Positions 27,710 to 35,801 of a stretch of 64,000 bases of DNA are shown here, one piece after another. The position numbers and the translations under genes were made by a program. Position 1 is the first letter of the stretch. Each line of letters starts with the position of its first letter. The DNA is from Flavobacterium palustre (GTDB lineage: Bacteria; Bacteroidota; Bacteroidia; Flavobacteriales; Flavobacteriaceae), in NCBI RefSeq assembly GCF_014639535.1, contig NZ_BMGA01000001.1, forward strand, positions 1,143,185-1,207,184, in the 5' to 3' direction. A model generated the notes under the pieces. It was given only the letters and a program-made list of their open reading frames with translations, had not been told where the DNA came from and made no database searches.

Positions 27710-28399
27710 ATGGGAAGTGGTTATTTAATTCTGGCTGGAGCAATTATGTTGTTCAGCTGGTTAGTAAGTTCAAGACTGAAGAGTAAGTTTGAGCATTATT
27801 CGCAATTGCATTTGCAAAATAATATGAGTGGTGCCGAAATTGCTACAAAAATGCTTCACGACAATGGAATTTATGATGTGAAAGTGATTTCGACTCCGGG
27901 ACAATTGACGGATCATTACAATCCGGTGGATAAAACGGTGAATCTGAGCGAATCGGTGTACAATCAGCGCAATGCGGCAGCAGCAGCTGTAGCGGCACAC
28001 GAATGCGGTCATGCGGTGCAACATGCAGTGGGTTATGAGTGGCTGACGATGCGTTCTAAATTAGTGCCATTTGTAAATGTGGCTTCTTCGTATATGCAAT
28101 GGATTTTGCTGGCGGGAATTCTAATGCTGAAAACTTTTCCGGGCTTGTTGTTGTTTGGTATTATCTTATTTGCGGCAACCACTTTGTTTTCGATTGTTAC
28201 TTTGCCGGTAGAATATGATGCGAGTAATCGTGCTTTGGCCTGGTTAAAAAACAAAAATATGCTGAATCCTGCCGAATATGCCGGAGCGGAAGATTCGTTA
28301 AAATGGGCTGCAAGAACGTATGTTGTAGCGGCTTTGGGTTCTATTGCTACTTTGTTGTATTATTTGTCTATTTATTTAGGAGGAAACAGAAGGAACTAA
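27710..28399 (+). CDS. Zinc-dependent membrane metallopeptidase (YugP-like)
   Basis: 229 residues with membrane helices near residues 4-18, 125-145, 147-165 and 208-222. The zinc motif HECGH lies in AAAVAAHECGHAVQHAVGY (near residue 101), and GAEIATKMLHDNGIYDVKV and DHYNPVDKTVNLSESVY upstream are typical of the PF04298 family. The later EYDASNRALAWL supplies a likely third ligand. A membrane protease of unknown target. A terminator-like repeat separates it from the convergent cytochrome gene. Confidence 0.9.
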   Translation: MGSGYLILAGAIMLFSWLVSSRLKSKFEHYSQLHLQNNMSGAEIATKMLHDNGIYDVKVISTPGQLTDHYNPVDKTVNLSESVYNQRNAAAAAVAAHECGHAVQHAVGYEWLTMRSKLVPFVNVASSYMQWILLAGILMLKTFPGLLLFGIILFAATTLFSIVTLPVEYDASNRALAWLKNKNMLNPAEYAGAEDSLKWAARTYVVAALGSIATLLYYLSIYLGGNRRN

Positions 28400-28413
28400 A
28401 AATAAAATTCCAA

Positions 28414-28494
28414 TCCCGATAGTTATCGGGATAAAAATTCCAAATTCCAATTGTCACACTGAGCTTGTCGAAGTGTTATTGGAATTTGGAATTT
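28414..28494. terminator. Repeat-type bidirectional terminator
   Basis: A variant CCCGATAGTTATCGGG palindrome is followed by AATTCCAAATTCCAAT (28436-28451) facing ATTGGAATTTGGAATT (28478-28493). The loop holds CACTGAGCTTGTCGAAGTG, another dispersed flavobacterial word. It lies between the convergent genes ending at 28399 (plus) and 28532 (minus). Confidence 0.7.
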
Positions 28495-28531
28495 TTTTAT
28501 TGAATATTGCAATTGCCTTTTGCAATTGCTT

Positions 28532-28888
28532 TTATTCCGGCATATTTTGTTGTTGCCATTGTACTAAAACCGCAACTTGCTCATCGGTTAAAGCCGGTTT
28601 TTTATTTACAGGAGGCATGAATTTACGATCGTCCTGTGGCAGTTTAACACGGGCAATGATAGCTGCAATATGTTCTTTTACCTGTGTGTAGTTTTCAAAA
28701 GGTTCTTTTTTACCTTGAGGAGGCATGTGGCAAGGCGTACAGCTGTTGGTGATAATAGGTTTAACGTCGGCAGTGTAGCTTATTTTTTTAGCTTCAACAT
28801 AGTCTGATTTTCCTTTTTTAGATGAACTACAGTTGCTAAGTACAACTGCTAAAGGAAGTATCAATGCTGTAATCTTGAATTTCTTCAT
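28532..28888 (-). CDS. c-type cytochrome-like lipoprotein
   Basis: 118 residues. The N-terminus MKKFKITALILPLAVVLSNCSSSKKGKSD carries a lipobox (LSNC) and a polar stretch after the cysteine, so it is a lipoprotein of the periplasmic side or surface. A single haem c site CTPCH lies in ITNSCTPCHMPPQGKKEP, and MPP near residue 88 (DRKFMPPVNKKPALTDEQ) is a plausible axial methionine. The size and motif order fit a monohaem cytochrome c. Electron partner unknown; stands alone. Confidence 0.85.
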   Translation of the reverse strand: MKKFKITALILPLAVVLSNCSSSKKGKSDYVEAKKISYTADVKPIITNSCTPCHMPPQGKKEPFENYTQVKEHIAAIIARVKLPQDDRKFMPPVNKKPALTDEQVAVLVQWQQQNMPE

Positions 28889-28985
28889 AAAATATAATAT
28901 TAAAGTTGGTTTTGTTTTTAAGACCTTAAAAAAGGATTTGGGTTTAATTTGATTCTAAAATTAATTTCGATAACTGAAATAAAAA

Positions 28986-29005
28986 AAGCCGCGAATTCGC
29001 GGCTT
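28986..29005 (-). terminator. Intrinsic terminator after hemD
   Basis: The perfect 20-bp palindrome AAGCCGCGAATTCGCGGCTT is preceded by an A run on the plus strand (28980-28987), which gives a U tract for the minus-strand hemD transcript ending at 29029. Confidence 0.8.
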
Positions 29006-29028
29006 AAATATATGTAAAAGGAAGCTTG

Positions 29029-29778
29029 TTATTTTCCTTTGTTGGCTTCGATAACGTATTTTTCTAATGCCATAGTCATCGATGGTGTTCCTGGTGCAGG
29101 AGCCATGATGTCAACTCTTAATCCGTGGTCAAGCGCTTCTTTTTGAGTAGTGCTTCCAAATACGGCAATTCTGGTGTTGTTTTGTTGAAAGTCCGGGAAG
29201 TTTTTAAACAGGGATTTGATTCCTGTTGGACTAAAAAATGCCAGAACATCGTAATAAACATCGGCTAAGTCTGATAAGTCACTCATTACCGTTTTGTAAA
29301 AAGTAGCCTGTTTCCAATCTACTTTTAAATTGTCTAATACTATAGGAGCTTCTGCGTTTAATTGATCCGAAGCGGGTAAAAGGAATTTTTCGTCCTTGTA
29401 TTTTTTAATTAAAGGAGATAAATCGGCAAAGTCTTTTGCGCCAACATAAATCTTACGCTTTCTGTAAACCACATATTTTTGCAAATAGAAAGCCACGGCT
29501 TCCGACTGGCAGAAATATTTTAAACCTTCAGGAACTTTAAAACGCATTTCTTCAGCCACTCTAAAAAAGTGGTCAACAGCATTTCTACTGGTTAAAATGA
29601 TAGCAGAAAAATTGTTGAGGTCAATTTTTTGAAGTCTAATTTCCTTAGCGCTAACACCTTCTATATGAATAAAAGGACGGAAATCAATTTTGATTTTGTG
29701 TTTTTGTTGGAGTTCAAAGTAAGGCGAATTCTCTACCTTAGGCTCTGGTTGCGATACCAAAATTGTTTTGACTTTCAT
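29029..29778 (-). CDS. hemD: Uroporphyrinogen-III synthase
   Basis: 249 residues with the two-domain HEM4 fold. Conserved parts are AIILTSRNAVDHFFRVAEEM (domain 1), KYFCQSEAVAFYLQKYVVYRKRKIYVG (domain 2) and VLAFFSPTGIKSLFKNFP returning to domain 1. The enzyme closes and inverts ring D of hydroxymethylbilane to make uroporphyrinogen III for haem and sirohaem. The DUF4271 gene precedes it by 13 nt on the same strand, the normal flavobacterial pairing. Confidence 0.88.
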   Translation of the reverse strand: MKVKTILVSQPEPKVENSPYFELQQKHKIKIDFRPFIHIEGVSAKEIRLQKIDLNNFSAIILTSRNAVDHFFRVAEEMRFKVPEGLKYFCQSEAVAFYLQKYVVYRKRKIYVGAKDFADLSPLIKKYKDEKFLLPASDQLNAEAPIVLDNLKVDWKQATFYKTVMSDLSDLADVYYDVLAFFSPTGIKSLFKNFPDFQQNNTRIAVFGSTTQKEALDHGLRVDIMAPAPGTPSMTMALEKYVIEANKGK

Positions 29779-29791
29779 ATTTTAACATTTT

Positions 29792-30463
29792 CTAAGCGCT
29801 CCCTCTTGTAAACAAATAATACATGAAAAAATAGGGAGCTATTTCGAGAGTGCAAAGATATAAAATAAAATAAAACAACTTACTGAATATTACACTTTGA
29901 TATTTTTTTATTGAAAGGGAATAAGTCAGTATGCTAAGTAAGAGGATTATGCTAATTATTGCAATTGGAATGTTTTGAGAAACAGTATTATAGTAAAATA
30001 AAATAATGTTTACCGGAAGGATAATAATCCCAATATAAGTCCTGTAAGTGATCTTTTGCAGGTTAAATTGCTCCATGAATTCCTCAATATTGAAGGTAGT
30101 GGCAATAATTTTTTCGACTAAATATTTCGATAAAATAAAAAAGCTCAGAAATGTGATAATCTGGATGTATAAAATCCAATCGGTTTTTGAAGCATAGCCA
30201 AAAATACTTAAGGAAATCTGGATAAAAAAAGCAAATGAAATGACCTGAACAAAAAATAAAGAGATGGTAAAACTACTCTTAAGCTGGCTGCTGTCGCGAT
30301 AGACTTTAGAATATTTATCTGAAAAAAAGAGATTGATAAAATCGCTGAAACGATTTCCGTAAACAGATTTAGTAACGGCAATAATACCAAAGGCAAGAAC
30401 AAATAGAAAAGTTGCCCAGTCTTTGTTTTCGGTGATTCTCGGATGTAAGAGATATTCTGTCAT
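29792..30463 (-). CDS. DUF4271 integral membrane protein
   Basis: 223 residues with about six hydrophobic helices and little soluble sequence; the N-terminal NKDWATFLFVLAFGIIAVTKSVYGNRF and central YRTYIGIIILPVNIILFY fit DUF4271, a Bacteroidota family usually found directly upstream of hemD. Gap to hemD is 13 nt, so they are almost certainly co-transcribed. The function is unknown; the association with haem synthesis is positional only. Confidence 0.82.
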   Translation of the reverse strand: MTEYLLHPRITENKDWATFLFVLAFGIIAVTKSVYGNRFSDFINLFFSDKYSKVYRDSSQLKSSFTISLFFVQVISFAFFIQISLSIFGYASKTDWILYIQIITFLSFFILSKYLVEKIIATTFNIEEFMEQFNLQKITYRTYIGIIILPVNIILFYYNTVSQNIPIAIISIILLLSILTYSLSIKKYQSVIFSKLFYFILYLCTLEIAPYFFMYYLFTRGSA

Positions 30464-30567
30464 AGCGATAGCAAAATTAGTAAAATTTTATATCAATATT
30501 TTTATTATACTATTATTATGAATCAAATGGCATAAAAAGGTTATTTTTGCGATGAAATTTTAGAAAT

Positions 30568-31293
30568 ATGAGTAATTGCATTGTTATAATTCCTACCTAT
30601 AACGAAATTGAAAATGTAGAAAGTATCATAAGAGCGGTGCTCTCCCAACACAAACATTTTCATGTACTTATAGTGGACGATAATTCTCCAGATCATACTG
30701 CTGATAAGGTTCGATTGTTGCAAACGGAATTTGAAGGGCGTTTATTTTTAGAAAACAGAAAAGAAAAATCAGGCCTGGGAACGGCTTATGTACACGGATT
30801 TAAGTGGGCATTGGCTCAGGGTTATGATTTTATTTTTGAAATGGATGCCGATTTTTCGCACAATCCTAATGATTTGGAAAAATTATACAATGCCTGTCAT
30901 TTTGGTGATGCTGATTTGGCTATCGGTTCGCGTTATGTTACCGGGGTAAATGTAGTGAACTGGCCGTTAAACCGAGTGTTACTTTCTTATTTTGCATCGG
31001 TTTATGTCAGGATGATTACCGGAATGCAAATTCACGATGCCACAGCCGGTTTTGTTTGTTATAAAAGGGAAGTTTTAGAAAAGATAAACCTCGATAAAAT
31101 AAAATTTGTGGGTTACGCTTTTCAAATAGAAATGAAATACCGCACTTTTTGTAATAATTTTAAAATTACCGAAGTCCCGATTATTTTTACCGACAGGACT
31201 AAGGGGCAATCCAAAATGAGTAATTCGATAATAGTGGAAGCTGTATTTGGGGTAATTTCACTTCGATTAAAAAAATTAATAAACAGATTATAA
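30568..31293 (+). CDS. Polyprenol monophosphomannose synthase (GT2)
   Basis: 241 residues of a soluble family-2 glycosyltransferase of the DPM1 type. Landmarks are VIIPTYNEIENVESII, VDDNSPDHTADKV, GLGTAYVHGFKWAL, the metal-binding EMDADFSHNPNDL, and GSRYVTGVNVVNWPLNRV. The family transfers mannose (or another hexose) from a nucleotide sugar to polyprenyl phosphate at the membrane. It starts a compact plus-strand run: pyrC begins 10 nt downstream and DUF4296 soon after. Sugar donor is inferred from family only. Confidence 0.9.
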   Translation: MSNCIVIIPTYNEIENVESIIRAVLSQHKHFHVLIVDDNSPDHTADKVRLLQTEFEGRLFLENRKEKSGLGTAYVHGFKWALAQGYDFIFEMDADFSHNPNDLEKLYNACHFGDADLAIGSRYVTGVNVVNWPLNRVLLSYFASVYVRMITGMQIHDATAGFVCYKREVLEKINLDKIKFVGYAFQIEMKYRTFCNNFKITEVPIIFTDRTKGQSKMSNSIIVEAVFGVISLRLKKLINRL

Positions 31294-31303
31294 AAAAAGG
31301 ACA

Positions 31304-32644
31304 ATGAACAGGGTTTTAATTAAGAATGCCAAAATAGTAAATGAAGGAGTAATTTTTGAAGGCGATGTTTTAATTGAGAATGACTTAATTGTTGAAATTT
31401 CAGAAAGCATTAGTGCAAAATCATCCGATTGTAAAATTATTGATGCCGAAGGGAATTATTTAATTCCGGGTGCCATCGACGATCAGGTGCATTTTAGAGA
31501 ACCGGGTTTAACCCATAAAGGCGATATTGAGTCAGAATCCAGAGCTGCGGTTGCAGGCGGAATCACTTCTTATATCGAACAGCCTAATACGGTTCCTAAT
31601 GCCGTGACTCAGGAAATTTTAGAAGAAAAATACCAGTTAGCTGCCGAGAAATCCTATGCGAATTATTCGTTTATGATGGGGGCAACTAATGATAATTTAG
31701 AAGAAGTTCTAAAAACCAATCCCAAAAATGTTGCAGGGATTAAGATATTCTTAGGTTCTTCAACCGGGAATATGTTAGTGGATGATCAGGCAACTTTGGA
31801 AAAAATATTCTCAAGCACACCAATGTTAATTGCTGTACACTGTGAAGACGAAGCAACTATTAAAGCCAATTCGGAGAAATACAAAGAAGAATACGGTGAC
31901 GATGTTCCGGTAACGGTGCATCACTTAATCAGAAGTGAAGAGGCTTGTTATTTGTCTTCATCAAAAGCAATTGAACTGGCTAAGAAAACAGGAGCCCGTT
32001 TGCATATTTTCCATCTTTCTACAGCTAAAGAAATGGATTTGTTTACCAATAAAATTCCATTGGAGGAAAAGAAAATTACGGCTGAGGTTTGTGTGCATCA
32101 TTTATGGTTTACCAATGATGATTATGCAACTAAAGGTAATTTTATCAAATGGAATCCGGCGGTAAAAACGGCAAATGACAGAGATGCCTTGTGGAAAGCT
32201 TTATTAGATGACAGAATAGATGTTATTGCTACGGATCATGCGCCACATACATTAGAAGAGAAAAAACAATCCTATTTAAAAGCACCGTCAGGAGGACCAT
32301 TAGTGCAGCATGCAGTAGTGGCTATGTTTGAAGCTTTTCATCAGGGAAAAATCAGCGTGGAGAAAATTGTGGAGAAAATGTGTCACAATCCGGCTAAAAT
32401 TTTCAAGATTGAAAAACGTGGTTTTATCAAAGAAGGTTATTATGCCGATTTGGTAATTGTAAATGCCGGTTTGCCATGGGGAGTGAAAAAAGAGAATATT
32501 TTTGCTAAATGTGGATGGTCTCCATTTGAAGGATTTACGTTTAAATCCAGAATTACGCATACTTTTGTAAACGGACAATTGGTATATAATGCTTTTAAAG
32601 TAAAAAACATTCGTGCCGGGAAAAGATTGTTATTTGATCGATAA
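31304..32644 (+). CDS. pyrC: Dihydroorotase
   Basis: 446 residues of the amidohydrolase superfamily. Metal-ligand motifs are in order: DDQVHFREPG (near 60), AVHCED (near 180), HIFHLSTAKEM (near 230) and ATDHAPHT (catalytic Asp, near 311). GIKIFLGSSTG supplies the lysine that is carboxylated in many members (near 146). It catalyses ring closure of carbamoyl-aspartate in pyrimidine synthesis. The closely related allantoinases cannot be fully excluded, but this form, in operon with a GT2 and DUF4296, is the standard flavobacterial dihydroorotase. Confidence 0.92.
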   Translation: MNRVLIKNAKIVNEGVIFEGDVLIENDLIVEISESISAKSSDCKIIDAEGNYLIPGAIDDQVHFREPGLTHKGDIESESRAAVAGGITSYIEQPNTVPNAVTQEILEEKYQLAAEKSYANYSFMMGATNDNLEEVLKTNPKNVAGIKIFLGSSTGNMLVDDQATLEKIFSSTPMLIAVHCEDEATIKANSEKYKEEYGDDVPVTVHHLIRSEEACYLSSSKAIELAKKTGARLHIFHLSTAKEMDLFTNKIPLEEKKITAEVCVHHLWFTNDDYATKGNFIKWNPAVKTANDRDALWKALLDDRIDVIATDHAPHTLEEKKQSYLKAPSGGPLVQHAVVAMFEAFHQGKISVEKIVEKMCHNPAKIFKIEKRGFIKEGYYADLVIVNAGLPWGVKKENIFAKCGWSPFEGFTFKSRITHTFVNGQLVYNAFKVKNIRAGKRLLFDR

Positions 32645-32648
32645 GACC

Positions 32649-33197
32649 ATGAAAAAAGCGGTATTTTTTATAATAATGATAATGTCATTTATAAGCTGTA
32701 AAGAAGAAACGGTAAAAGAACCGGATCGCCTTATAGATAAGGAAGTGATGCAGGATATTATCTATGATTTGGCACTTTTGGATGCGATCAAATACAATGA
32801 ACCTGCTACAACCGAAAATTACAGGGTCAACCCAAAAGAGTTTATTTATAAAAAATACAAAATAGACAGTGCACAGTTTGCACAAAACAACATTTATTAT
32901 GCTTCCGATTATGAAGAATACAAAGCGATGTATGATAGTGTTGTTAAAAGAATAGACCGCAAAAAAGCCATTATTGATACAGTTCTTAAAAAAGAAGCCA
33001 AAAGAGATTCGCTGATTGCTAAAAAGAAAGAATTGGATTCGATTAAAAAAGCTAAAAAAGTAATTTTGGCTAAGAAGAAGGATTCTTTACAAAAGATAAA
33101 GAAAAAAGACAGTTTGCTTTTGTTGAAGAAAAAACCAAAAACGGTTACACCAACAATAAAATCAAAGGTGATTAAAAACGGTGTTCGAATCAATTAA
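32649..33197 (+). CDS. DUF4296 lipoprotein
   Basis: 182 residues from the ATG at 32649 (MKKAVFFIIMIMSFISCKEE), which gives a lipoprotein signal with FISC lipobox; an upstream in-frame start adds 12 residues and would spoil it. The folded part (about 28-110) contains MQDIIYDLALLDAIKYN and FIYKKYKIDSAQFAQNNIYYASDYEEYKAMYDSV, typical of DUF4296. The tail (about 110-182) is strongly lysine-rich and repetitive with KKDSL-type units. Start is 4 nt past the pyrC stop. Function unknown. Confidence 0.85.
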   Translation: MKKAVFFIIMIMSFISCKEETVKEPDRLIDKEVMQDIIYDLALLDAIKYNEPATTENYRVNPKEFIYKKYKIDSAQFAQNNIYYASDYEEYKAMYDSVVKRIDRKKAIIDTVLKKEAKRDSLIAKKKELDSIKKAKKVILAKKKDSLQKIKKKDSLLLLKKKPKTVTPTIKSKVIKNGVRIN

Positions 33198-34186
33198 TTA
33201 CGACTGAAATGGTCTCTAATGTATTGATGGATATCTAAAAAAGAAACGTTGATTGCTGTTTTGATTTTCTGGTTGGAAAATTCCTTGTTGTTTAGAAGGG
33301 ATTGCAAGGTGTCTTTTGAAATATTATTTGATTTTTGGGAAAAGAGATTAAGAAACCAATACAATATCCACGTAAGTTTTAAAAGAAAAGGTCTGGCTTC
33401 AATGCTGGGCCTTTTTACTTTTAGCGTGTCGGCAATAGTGTTGAAGAGGTCTCTGAAAATAATGTTTTGACCAATTACAATAAAGCGTTCGTTACAAATG
33501 GAACTTTCCATTAATTCAATCATGATTCTTACCACATCGTCCACAGCTACAAAAGCGGTTTTTCCATAGGTGTAAAACAGTAAACCATCAGCAACTTTTT
33601 TAATCAATTGTCCGCTGCCCTGGTCTTCAAAACCCGGACCAATAATGACTCCCGGATTGACAATAATAACTTCCAGACCTTCCTGCTGACCGCGCCAAAC
33701 TTCCATTTCGGCACCATATTTTGATATGGCATAGTCGCTATGGTATTTTTCGGGATTCCATTCGGTTTCTTCGGTAATGATGTTTTCGTGGGAGGCTAAA
33801 TCGCCAAGAGCTGCTGTAGAACTTACATGACAAAGTTTTTGTACGCCTTTGGCAATGCAAAAATTGACGATATTGGCTGTGCCTTCGATATTGATTTTTC
33901 TTAGTATTTCTTCTTCTGCGGGGTTGAACGAAATAAAAGCAGCACAATGATATACTTTGGTAATAGTGACAAAAGCGTGTTCTAAAGAGGGAATGTCAAG
34001 AATGTCGGCCTGAACCCATTCGATGGCGTCAAATAAAGGCAGTTTGTCGTAATGCTGAAATAAGGATTTCGTTTTTTGAATCCCTTTTTCCTGACGATAA
34101 ATGGCACGAACTTTTTCTCCATTTTCGATTAAATGAAGTAATAAATGTGCGCCTACTAAACCGGTTCCTCCCGTAACTAAAATCAT
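33194..34186 (-). CDS. NAD-dependent epimerase/dehydratase (extended SDR)
   Basis: 330 residues from the ATG at 34186 (MILVTGGTGLVGAHLLLHLIENG), where the Rossmann GxxGxxG begins at residue 6; the frame extends 21 codons upstream without family similarity. The catalytic YxxxK is YAISKYGAE, preceded by HVSSTAALG. It resembles dihydroflavonol-4-reductase/epimerase-like SDRs that act on nucleotide sugars, sterols or carbonyls; the substrate cannot be told. It converges with the DUF4296 gene, overlapping by 4 bp at the stop codons. Confidence 0.85.
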   Translation of the reverse strand: MILVTGGTGLVGAHLLLHLIENGEKVRAIYRQEKGIQKTKSLFQHYDKLPLFDAIEWVQADILDIPSLEHAFVTITKVYHCAAFISFNPAEEEILRKINIEGTANIVNFCIAKGVQKLCHVSSTAALGDLASHENIITEETEWNPEKYHSDYAISKYGAEMEVWRGQQEGLEVIIVNPGVIIGPGFEDQGSGQLIKKVADGLLFYTYGKTAFVAVDDVVRIMIELMESSICNERFIVIGQNIIFRDLFNTIADTLKVKRPSIEARPFLLKLTWILYWFLNLFSQKSNNISKDTLQSLLNNKEFSNQKIKTAINVSFLDIHQYIRDHFSRN

Positions 34187-34224
34187 TTTGTAAATGTAAT
34201 CAACTTCAACTTCAATGGCAAAAA

Positions 34225-34287
34225 AGAAATTCCAATTTAAAAAATCCAAATTCCAATGGCTATGTGTTTTTGGAATTTGGAATTTAT
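34225..34287. repeat. AATTCCAAATTCCAAT-type inverted repeat
   Basis: AATTCCAAT-like words at 34228-34256 face TTGGAATTTGGAATT at 34270-34285, the third copy of the hairpin family seen at 27532 and 28436. Here it lies in the divergent gap between the epimerase and tyrS, so it is not in terminator position for either. Confidence 0.6.
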
Positions 34288-34316
34288 TTTTTGATTTATT
34301 GTTATTGTTATTGCCA

Positions 34317-34347
34317 TTGATATTGATTTTTGAAATTGTTATCTTTG
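34317..34347 (+). promoter_or_regulatory. Possible tyrS promoter
   Basis: TATCTTTG (34340-34347) matches TAnnTTTG; a TTG (34317-34319) lies 20 bp upstream. The start codon is 19 nt past the -7 box. The -33 element is weak, so this is tentative. Confidence 0.4.
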
Positions 34348-34366
34348 CCGAAATTGATTAAAAAAC

Positions 34367-35659
34367 ATGAAGAATTTTATTGAAGAAGTAACTTGGAGAG
34401 GAATGCTCCACGATGTTATGCCGGGCACTGAAGAACATTTGATGGAACAAATGCGTGTGGCGTATGTGGGGATTGACCCAACTGCAGATTCATTACATAT
34501 AGGACATTTGGTTGGAGTAATGTTGTTGAAACATTTTCAGTTAGCCGGTCATAAACCGTTGGCGTTGGTAGGTGGAGCAACAGGAATGATTGGTGATCCA
34601 TCAGGAAAATCGAACGAAAGAAATTTACTGGACGAAGCTACTTTGCGTCACAATCAGGAAGCGATAAAAGGGCAATTGTCCCGTTTCTTAGATTTTACTT
34701 CCGATGCTGCTAATGCTGCTGAGTTAGTAAATAATTACGATTGGATGAAGAATTTTTCATTCTTGGATTTCATCCGTGATGTGGGGAAACATATTACTGT
34801 AAACTACATGATGGCAAAAGATTCGGTTAAGAAACGTTTATCGTCAGAATCTGCCGAGGGAATGTCTTTCACCGAGTTTACTTATCAATTAGTTCAGGGT
34901 TATGATTTCCTGCATTTGTACAGAGATAAAAGCTGTACGCTACAAATGGGAGGAAGTGATCAATGGGGAAATATCACTACCGGAACCGAATTAGTACGCC
35001 GAATTGCCAGCGGAAAAGCCTATGCTTTGACTTGTCCGTTGATTACTAAAGCTGACGGAACTAAATTTGGAAAATCCGAAGGAGGAAATATCTGGTTGGA
35101 TGCAGCAAGAACTTCGCCTTATAAATTTTACCAATATTGGTTGAATACATCTGATATTGATGCCGAAAAATACATTAAAATTTTTACGTTTTTATCGAAA
35201 GAAGAAATCGAAGATTTAACAGAGAAACACAGAGAAGCACCACATTTGCGTTTGTTGCAGAAAAAATTAGCCGAAGAAATTACCATTATGGTGCATTCAG
35301 CAGCCGATTTAGAAAATGCAATCAAAGCATCAGGAATTCTTTTTGGAAATTCGAATGCTGATGATTTAAAAAAATTGGACTCGGCTACTTTCTTAGAAGT
35401 TTTTGATGGTGTTCCGCAGGCAGAAATTGCAAAAAATGATATAGAAAACGGAATCAATATTGTTGACGTTCTTAACGAAAAAACAGGATTTTTAAAATCG
35501 AATGGTGAAGCCAGACGCGCTTTGACTGCTAATTCTATTTCGGTAAACAGAGAAAAAGTGAAAGAAGATTTTGCACTTTCGACAAAAGATTTAATCAATG
35601 ATCAATTTGTATTATTACAAAGTGGTAAGAAAAACTATTTTGTGGTAAGAGTAGTTTAA
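34367..35659 (+). CDS. tyrS: Tyrosyl-tRNA synthetase
   Basis: 430 residues. The HIGH motif is HIGH in [15 protein letters not shown], the KMSKS equivalent is KFGKS in [14 protein letters not shown], and the Tyr pocket includes [13 protein letters not shown] and [11 protein letters not shown]. The C-terminal S4-like tRNA-binding domain (about 355-430) contains [23 protein letters not shown]. Charges tRNA-Tyr. Single gene with its own terminator. Confidence 0.98.
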   Translation: MKNFIEEVTWRGMLHDVMPGTEEHLMEQMRVAYVGIDPTADSLHIGHLVGVMLLKHFQLAGHKPLALVGGATGMIGDPSGKSNERNLLDEATLRHNQEAIKGQLSRFLDFTSDAANAAELVNNYDWMKNFSFLDFIRDVGKHITVNYMMAKDSVKKRLSSESAEGMSFTEFTYQLVQGYDFLHLYRDKSCTLQMGGSDQWGNITTGTELVRRIASGKAYALTCPLITKADGTKFGKSEGGNIWLDAARTSPYKFYQYWLNTSDIDAEKYIKIFTFLSKEEIEDLTEKHREAPHLRLLQKKLAEEITIMVHSAADLENAIKASGILFGNSNADDLKKLDSATFLEVFDGVPQAEIAKNDIENGINIVDVLNEKTGFLKSNGEARRALTANSISVNREKVKEDFALSTKDLINDQFVLLQSGKKNYFVVRVV

Positions 35660-35695
35660 TCAGTAAACAGATTAGCTAAAATTATACTTAAATTC

Positions 35696-35728
35696 AAAAG
35701 CCTGATGACATAATGTTATCAGGCTTTT
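35696..35728 (+). terminator. Intrinsic terminator after tyrS
   Basis: AAAAGCCTGAT (35696-35706) pairs with ATCAGGCTTTT (35718-35728), followed by GTGTTTT. It isolates tyrS from the HTCS gene. Confidence 0.8.
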
Positions 35729-35801
35729 GTGTTTTAATAGATGTTCTCTATTTTTGAGCTTTAGATTAGTAACAACAGTGAAGTTATTTATTAGGGATTG
35801 T

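Noticed and set aside
35128-35598. Minus-strand open frame of 156 residues opposite tyrS
   Set aside because: The tyrS reading frame is unambiguous across this region; the antisense frame is composition-driven.
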